Assembly (NCBI GenBank): GCA_963920705.1
Contig: OY987229.1
Coordinates: forward strand, 20,217,728-20,281,727
DNA length: 64,000 bases
Origin: Odiellus spinosus
Lineage: Eukaryota; Arthropoda; Arachnida; Opiliones; Phalangiidae
Direction: 5' to 3'
The translations under genes and the position numbers were made by a program. This document shows, piece by piece, positions 57,184 through 64,000 of the stretch. Under the pieces are notes generated by a model. It was not told the DNA's origin. It was given only the letters and a program-made list of their open reading frames with translations, and did not search any database. Every line of letters starts with the position of its first letter. Position 1 is the stretch's first letter.

Positions 57184-57930
57184 CCATAAACACGCATACC
57201 TGAAAGCATCAGGGAAATGTAACTCTTGGTTTATTTGGGTATTTAAAATCTTTGGTTCAGCTGTAAATATTATCAGGCTTAAAATATCGAGGTAGAGTCC
57301 AAATCACTCGAGCCAGACAGGGGTGATAATTATTTACCAATTTTTTTTTAAAGTTACAATTGTACTCTCCCCATGAGATAGGTTGAGTCACGGTAACGTC
57401 TATCGGCTACTAACCAACCCGTTTTTGTTATTATAAAAATATTTTTAAAGATTATTTTGGGTTTAAGGAGTAAAATATGTAAATTCTTTCGTAATGAAAA
57501 TGATCTCTGTAATTTCAGTTCATTATTTTAAATGTTTTTGAATATTTTTTTAAGTATCTTTTGAACCAATCTTAAAAATTATTTAAAAACTGAAATTATC
57601 AGAAGCCTTTTGCATACCAAATATTCTCTCTATTATAATGTCCAATAGGAATTTGGCAAAAACTCATTTTTTGTATTAATCCTCCTCTGCTTTTCTCATT
57701 TTTGTTAACAATTATTCATCATAAGTGTATCGTAAATGATAGACCCGAGGGTTAAAACACTTTGAATTTTTGTGTACGTTGTTTTCAAAAGATTTTGAGA
57801 TTTTAAAGGTATTTTTGGCGAGTGGGACGACCCTCTTGAGTTTAATACGATTAAGATCGCCAGTGTCTGCCCCCTCGATTTTTGGCAATGATTTTTTTCG
57901 GAGTTTATTTCCTATAGAGAACGTTTTAAG
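56476..57930. other. Gene-free stretch with poly(T) and a family D fragment
   Basis: A run of 34 T lies at 57150-57183. A family D piece lies at 57277-57331 (ATCGAGGTAGAGTCCAAATC, GACAGGGGTGAT). There is no supported gene. Confidence 0.5.
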
Positions 57931-58042
57931 AACTGGTTCCCGAAGCAGTTTCGAGAAATCGAATCATTCGATACAAAAAAAGACTGTTTCCGGTTCACAC
58001 GACTCTAGCGAAACGATGCCAAGGCTTAGTATGAACGCGGCT
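57931..58042. mobile_element. Family H fragment, copy 3
   Basis: AACTGGTTCCCGAAGCAGTT, GGTTCACACGACTC and CCAAGGCTTAGTATGAACGC match family H in the orientation of copy 1. The interior is deleted. Confidence 0.7.
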
Positions 58043-59105
58043 TATGGTATACGCATAATTTCTCATAAACATATACCCAGTTCATCTCCAAAAATATTTC
58101 GGTCTTGATATCGACGGGGATTTAAACGGCTATCAGAGCAGAAGCGGATGGAAAATGATGGAAACAACGTAAGAAGTGTGGGATTGATCCATCCGCTTCT
58201 GATATCGGTGACGTACTCACTAGAGTCGGTGTATCTTTGGTCACGTTTCCTGAATATAAGTTTTTCTGTCATTAAAGTCTTAGTCACGAGTATTTTGAAA
58301 AGTTAGGCGTTGAATTGTAATTTCAATATTTTTATAACTCGGACAATGATAATACACTTTTCTAAGCCTTGGCTCGGTTGTCGTGGGTGTACGCAGATTC
58401 TGTCTATCTAGAAGGGATACCATTTAAACTTTTCTAACATAAAACTTACAAAAATAATAATGAAACAAAAACAAAGTTAATAGACGACAGGAAATGGGCG
58501 GAAGATCCGGAAGGAGTATTGTACTAAGTACATTTATAAATAAGTAAAATGGCCGCTTCCTTGTTTCCTAAGCCTTGTTCATAGATTTAACGATATAAGA
58601 TAGTTTATTTACGCTTGCACATCGCGTAATTTTGGCCCAAACTGAGTAATTTCCAGGAAGTTCATTGTTGCGGGGAAAGTTACGCATAACGCGCAGAATT
58701 TTTAATTTCGAAAATATCTTTCTCGTTTCTGTAGATGTCAGTTCCTTAATTGTGTACTAAATAACTTAAGCCTAAGCCTTGGCTTAAAACTAGGAGCTCT
58801 AGGGAATTCTGTACTAAATAACTTTAGCCCAAGTCTTGGCTTAAAACAAGGAGCAAAAGGGAATTATATTAAGATGGCGAAATTAATTTTATTAATAATT
58901 ATATTTCCTATATATTCCTAATTTTTAATGCCTTCGTTTAAGTTCCTTTAATTTAAACTAATATACCATATTTTCCTATAAATTGGGTTCTATTCACACC
59001 ACATCCATTCTTTTCAATTAACATTCAAAGCCCTTTAAAAAAATTCAATAAAACTAGGAAATCCTTTGAAAAATCAAGCGATGTTGATTATAACGACAAT
59101 AATTT
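58043..59105. other. Gene-free stretch
   Basis: A small inverted pair, ATCAGAGCAGAAGCGGATGG and CCATCCGCTTCTGATAT, spans 58131-58205. A two-unit repeat around TGTACTAAATAACTT..GCC lies at 58752-58860. There is no gene. Confidence 0.45.
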
Positions 59106-59522
59106 CAGAGGTATATAATAACCACCTTCGGGTGGAAGTATGAAAGGTAGGCAAAATCGACGAACAACAAGTGCCCGGCGTAAATCCCGGCGGATCGACA
59201 CACCGCTTTACTCCCAAAAAATAGTTACACCATTTTGAACCTCACTAAATTTTCCCTACGCACACTTCCGGAACTCGCGAGCTGAAGTCAACCTTCGACT
59301 CCATTTTAACAGACAGCCTGACTCCTGAGACAGGAAGTTCTAAACAAAAATCGAGCCGTCTTGTTTATACAAAGACCATTTACTAGAGTAGCGACATTAA
59401 GAAGTCCAGCGCGAGCTAGTGGCCTAGATAGTCAGCAGCAGGCTCTTGTTGTTCATGATTTTTAGCATTGGTAGTATAGGGGCTTTCATACTTCCCCCCG
59501 AAGGGGTTATTATATACCTCTG
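59106..59522. mobile_element. Family A MITE, copy 4
   Basis: A full element in the orientation of copies 1 and 2. The left hairpin reads CCACCTTCGGGTGG, a compensated change that keeps its pairing. The flanks ATAATTT and ATAATAT are a 7-bp duplication with one mismatch. Confidence 0.88.
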
Positions 59523-59976
59523 ATAATATGAATTGGTTAAGCGCCTGTAAAAGTGTTTCAGCCTCCGCGCTCCAGTGTTCAGGGTGAAGCCAACCTATTG
59601 CATCTTTCTGGTACAAAGTTACGTACGAACATTGTAAATTATTATATTTTGATTAGTATAATTAGTCTATGAACCCTATTTTTTCTCTGTAATATCGAGA
59701 TTAAATAATCTTTCTCTTATAAATAAAAGTATGCCCGCCATTTTGCCACATTTTCGCCATTGTTTTTAACGAAAAATAACAGTCGCTTGATTTTAATAAT
59801 AACCACACGCGTTTTACGTCACGAGGGAATATTATTTAAATTATATTTCTTGTTCAGGTTAAAATTTTGAAAATATTTTCTAGATCAGGCTAATTTTATT
59901 TATTGCCTAATTTTGGGAGGACATGGGTGATCATATTTTGTCCCTCACAGATATAGAGTGAGATATAGAGTTATAT
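59523..59976. other. Gene-free stretch
   Basis: Nothing beyond AT-rich sequence. Confidence 0.4.
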
Positions 59977-60978
59977 CAAAAGTCTGATAAGACTTCATAC
60001 AAAAAGTCCTTAACTGGCGCAGGGGCCTGAAACGTGTTGTTTTCAGTGCTTTCCCCTTTCTACGCGTAGGCAGATATCTCTGTAAAGCGGCACCTAAAAT
60101 CACGTGACTTTTGCGCCACTTCACCAAACATCTAATGAAATTAGTGGCTACGCGTTGCAAAAAGTAGTTCCCCCGGTTTTTACATATAAGACATCTTTTA
60201 CCACTTTTAAAGTCATGGTAACAAATAAGAAATGAAATTCAAAGCAATTTTTCCGATAGAAAGTTTTTAAGTCAAGAATTAATTAGCAATATTAATTATT
60301 AAACCATTATTGGCCTGATTTAACCACATGAATCGCTGTTGGTTGTTTCACTATGTTCGTCTGCTGCATTGTTTTGGTATTCTCACCACTATGACTCCCA
60401 AAACTTTGTAAGTAAACCTATTTTACTTTTAAACTAATTTTAAATGAAATGTAATAAGTTTTTTGAACTATTGAATTGGGTTTGAATAAAAACTTTGAAA
60501 TATCAATTATTTTCCTGATGCTAAGAAATGTTTAAGGAAACATCTTGATTTAAAAAATCGTTTAAAGACGTAACGCCCGAGTTTTAATCGTTTGTTTAAA
60601 TTTAAGAAACCTCACTTCGTACTATTTAAACTTTTAAATCGCAATTAATCCTTTTTAAACGTTTGTTTACATTTAAGAAACCTCCATTCCCCGAAACTTG
60701 TCAATGTTTTACTATCCTGCCCTTCCCGTGCACTAAGGGCCTTCAAGGCCCCTTGTACGTTGTCCCCCCTAATAAATAAAGAAACCTCCCTTCGTACTAT
60801 TTTCAGGACTTCCGTATAACTCGCCTAGCTATTGGCTAGTTTTGAATTTAGCTATCTCGTTCTCATTGGGTGCTGTAGACTAGCGTCGTCTGCACTGTAA
60901 ATTACATGTTTTCTATAGCCAAAGCAAGAACCGGGCGCCAGTTAAGGACTTTTTGTATGAAGTCTTATCAGACTTTTG
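59977..60978. mobile_element. Element M, 1-kb terminal-inverted-repeat transposon
   Basis: The left terminus CAAAAGTCTGATAAGACTTC and the right terminus GAAGTCTTATCAGACTTTTG are inverted over about 45 bp, through AGTCCTTAACTGGCGC. The flanks are the exact 7-bp duplication GTTATAT. The first bases CAAAAGTCT are shared with family D. No transposase frame is present, so it is non-autonomous. It contains a small retroposon-like insertion at 60686-60778. Confidence 0.85.
60686..60778 (+). mobile_element. Truncated retroposon-like insertion
   Basis: About 93 bp ending in CCCCCCTAATAAATA are bounded by the 11-bp direct repeat AAGAAACCTCC (60675-60685 and 60779-60789). The GC-rich body with the pairing piece AAGGGCCTTCAAGGCCCCTT and the A-rich tail look like the 3' end of a LINE or SINE. 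The related piece AAGAAACCTCACTTCG also precedes it at 60605. Confidence 0.55.
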
Positions 60979-61242
60979 GTTATATTTGAATATCATGATA
61001 AGCAAAAACACGTAACCTTCCCTTCGTAGAAATCACTTAAAAAAAAATCTAAATATAAACCACTTTAACAAATTCTTTAAAAATAAAAAATTTTGATAAC
61101 TGCCTCGATATCAAATTATATATCTTAGAAAAAATTTGCATATTTCGGGATATCCAATAGATGGTCGTAATATTAATTAAGGCGGTGCTTTGGGGTTTCT
61201 AACTTTCTATACGCCTATCTCGTTTCTCAATTTATATGTTTG

Positions 61243-61278
<36 letters not shown>
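61243..61278. repeat. Poly(A) run of 36
   Basis: An uninterrupted homopolymer between AT-rich segments. The rest of 60979-61537 shows nothing else. Confidence 0.9.
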
Positions 61279-61280
<2 letters not shown>

Positions 61281-61537
61281 GAAAAACTGAAAAAACTAAA
61301 CTTTCCTCATTAATATAGTCATTAAATTGCTAAAATATAAATTTTATTTAAAAAAAAAAAATTCAGCGAAATGCCTTCGGTGGTTGCCAAGTAGCCTACG
61401 TTATAAAATAAAATTTATTGATTTATTAGGAACTAACATTTAATGGAAATAAATAAATATTAAATCATTTTTTGATCAAACCCGTGCTTTTAAAAAATTC
61501 GACTAAATAATTAAACGTATTTAATCATTGTGTGTAC

Positions 61538-62256
61538 CAGGCTGGGAAATAAGGATTATTTTTGAACTGGACTTAAGGCCAGTAGAGCCCAAGTAGTTTT
61601 ATTAAAAAACTGGACATTGGCTAGTTACAATTTTAATGAGCTTGACAAACTGTCACTATGACCAGAGGTATATAATAACCCCCTTCGGGGGGAAGTATGA
61701 AAGCCCCTATACTACCAATGCTAAAAATCACGAACAACAAGAGCCCGCTGCTGACTATCTAGGCCACTAGCTCGCGCTGGACTTCTCAATGTCGCTACTC
61801 TAGTAAATGGTCTTTGTATAAACAAGACGGCTCGATTTGTGTTTAGAACTTCCTGTCTGTTAAAATGGAGTCGAAGGTTGACTTCAGCTCGCGAGTTCCG
61901 GAAGTGTGCGTAGGGAAAATTTAGTGAGGTTCAAAATGGTGTAACTATTTTTAGGGAGTAAAGCGGTGTGTCGATCCGCCGCGATTTACGCCGGGCACTC
62001 GTTGTTCGTCGATTTTGCCTACCTTTCATACTTCCCTCCGAAGGGGGTTATTATATACCTCTGCTATGACGTAAGCTTAAAGTTAATGTTACTTGTTGTA
62101 GGGAGTCTAACTCAATATTATTTTATTTAAATAAATTCTTAATGAAAAAAACGAACAAAGTTTTGAAATTAACTGGCCGCCAGGACAGTAGACCCCCAAG
62201 CATTTAATTTTTAAACTGGACTTTAGTCCAGTGAAAGCGCCTTATTTCCCAGCCTG
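61538..62256. mobile_element. Inverted-repeat element N, split by family A copy 5
   Basis: CAGGCTGGGAAATAAGG at the left is matched by CCTTATTTCCCAGCCTG at the right. Inner pairs such as AACTGGACTT...CCAGT also mirror. Family A copy 5 sits inside with its own duplication, so N is older. No clear target duplication for N itself. Confidence 0.7.
61663..62063. mobile_element. Family A MITE, copy 5 (inverted)
   Basis: The opposite orientation to copies 1, 2 and 4, with full hairpin-bearing termini. It is flanked by the exact 7-bp duplication CTATGAC. Confidence 0.9.
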
Positions 62257-63009
62257 ATATATAATTTTGTTAATGTACGTTAAGGGGTCATCCGTACATA
62301 ATTCATTTCGTAACTCTTAAACGGCGCCCCGTACGACAAAACGTCATAGAACATTTTCGTCTTAAAATGACCCATAGAACCCACTAGCTCGGTCCTACCA
62401 CCATTTTCTACTATACCCTGTATGTTATGATAAAATAATTTCAGTATTATTTTCGTTTTTAACCCTTTTGACATTATCCGCGGGTGGTCTCATAGCCATC
62501 AATAAGAATATATACAAATTAATTTGGCAATGGATATTTTTTTGAAAAAAACACTTTATTGCGAGTGTTCGTCGAATACTCCTGAAATATCGCGTTTCAA
62601 CTTTTTATAAATTTTCTTGACATATTCCAGACCAAATCCTTTTGAGATTTTTTAGCTCCTGATTTCGAAGCACGAAATGAAAACCGCATCGCAGTCTCTT
62701 ATCTCTCGCACACCTTTCCTTTTTCATGAAAATGACATATTTTTAAAGGTATAGCGAAACACACGCTACTTATATCAAGATTTGAGATATCATATAACCC
62801 ATAAAATAGACCGTCAAGTCTAACTTATTGAACTTAAAGGGACACTTAGAGCTGGAAAAGGAACAGCTTTTGTATTTATTTTCCAGAATTTTTTCCCAAT
62901 TTTTCTGGTATTTAAATTAATTTCTAAGGTTTGGTAAAATTTCTATGAAAGTAAATATAAATTCTGACCAATCATATTAAGCAGCGCTTGCAATGTCATA
63001 ACATTAAAC
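62257..63009. other. Gene-free stretch
   Basis: A minus-strand 64-codon frame at 62280-62474 has no recognised homology. TAATTTCTAAGGTTTGG..AAATTTCTATGAAA near 62920 resembles sequence to the right of family F copy 1 (41034-41090), so the family F copies at 40262 and 63010 share flanking sequence. Confidence 0.4.
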
Positions 63010-63235
63010 AGGGTTGCCACAGGTCAGGGAAAACAAGGAAAAGTCAGGGAATTTGAAAATGTACCAAAAAGGTCGGGGAATTTTAAGGTATTTTAAAAAG
63101 TCAGGGATTTTAAAGATCTTTCAAGAAGCCAGGAAATTACAATCATTATCTGCGGTAAAGATTTGAAGCTGACCGTGTCAGTTGTATAGATTAGAACAAA
63201 GATGCATGCAAAAAGTTTGGCGCAATTATACATAC
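63010..63235. mobile_element. Family F transposon, copy 4 (right part lost)
   Basis: It begins AGGGTTGCCACAGGTCAGGG and follows copy 1 through GTCAGTTGTATAGATTAGAA, then breaks off near GGCGCAATTATA. No 23-bp units and no right terminus. Confidence 0.8.
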
Positions 63236-64000
63236 GTTTTTTGGTATGATGATTTAAAAAATAAACTCAAAAGCTGATATATTTAGCTCCAAGTTCCCTT
63301 TAAATTAACCCATATACTTGACGATACGTGATAAACCAACTTTAAAACCGAATTTACGAGATTTAAAAGCATAATAAAAACTAAAAAGGCTACGTAAACT
63401 TCGTTTAAAAGTCGTTTAAAGGGATGCTCAATTCTGATAGGTCATTTTTATTCAATTTGGATTGTTATAATACGCGTAATAACCATTTCGAAACTAACCA
63501 AAGGTTTCGCTGTAATTTAAAATTAATTATAAAAGTCGCGAACTGTATTCGCTAAGCCTAAATCCGTCCAGAAGAAATTTTAGATCGGAATAATTATCGA
63601 GAAGAGTTAGTTGCTGTAGCCAATGAAATATCGTCTACAAATGTCACGTGAACCAATTAGATTCACGCGAAATTTCAAAGACGCAGTCTCATTGGCATCA
63701 GCAATTAGGTTCTTTTGAAATAAATCTGAGTCTAATATCGCAACTTTGATAATTAACCGCCAATTTAATAACCACGGATTGCGATTTTTGATGATATTTT
63801 AGGTTTATTGATTAAAAATAACTTGTTTAAAGAATTTAATATTCCTATAAACCGCCAAATTAGTCGCATCGAGAGACTGATTCGATGTACAATCCTACAA
63901 CTTTGACTGTACTAAAGTTATTTATGTAATCGAGTACTTATTTAGCTTTTGTTAGGATTGATTGGAAGTTGGTAACCTCTCGTAAAGTATTACTAGCGAC
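63236..64000. other. Right flank with repeat O copy 2
   Basis: Repeat O lies at about 63446-63575, preceded by TTAAAGGGATG, a weak family B-like terminus. No coding exon is supported up to the window end. Confidence 0.45.

Overview
The window is AT-rich, repeat-rich animal nuclear DNA. Coding regions are interrupted by spliceosomal GT-AG introns, the recognisable proteins are metazoan families, and MITE-type transposons and minisatellites fill the remaining space. I cannot name the species. An invertebrate with fast intron turnover fits best, but that is an inference.

Region 1 (about 1-31.9 kb) is a head-to-tail tandem array of eight short-chain dehydrogenase/reductase (SDR) genes, all on the + strand (called SDR-1 to SDR-8 here). 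Each product has an N-terminal hydrophobic segment, a Rossmann TGxxxGxG motif, an Asp at the end of beta-2 that suggests NAD(H), and in most cases the full Asn-Ser-Tyr-Lys catalytic set. The sequences look most like the SDR16C family (epidermal retinol dehydrogenase 2 / 17-beta-HSD11-type membrane enzymes of the ER and lipid droplets). SDR-3, -5 and -6 are intronless. The other five have one or two introns, and all eight introns sit at different places in the protein. SDR-4 has lost NNAG and the catalytic Ser, and SDR-6 has an altered glycine motif. SDR-5/6/7 form one subgroup (VDVN/VDVD, VNVNL); SDR-1/2/3/8 form another.

Region 2 (33.7-34.7 kb) holds two in-phase exons of the N-terminus of a MiT/TFE (MITF/TFEB-type) transcription factor, including the Rag-GTPase-binding start and the conserved LENPT segment. 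The bHLH-zipper exons are not visible. The rest of the window is therefore probably intron of this gene, or intergenic DNA. A possible short terminal exon lies at 42.27 kb.

Region 3 (34.7-64 kb, and the gaps in the SDR array) is repeat territory. I sorted the repeats into families A-Q by direct comparison within the window. Families A, E and F and the single 1-kb element M have terminal inverted repeats and intact 7-bp target-site duplications, an unusual length. Family B has TTAA ends. There are five minisatellite arrays of 23-33 bp units (23, 26, 29, 30 and about 33 bp). The 23-bp unit array lies inside family F transposons and varies in copy number between them. Nested insertions (A in B, A in N, D in C, F in B) give a relative order of activity.

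Exon boundaries were chosen by reading-frame continuity, GT-AG dinucleotides and alignment among the eight paralogues. No transcript data were available.
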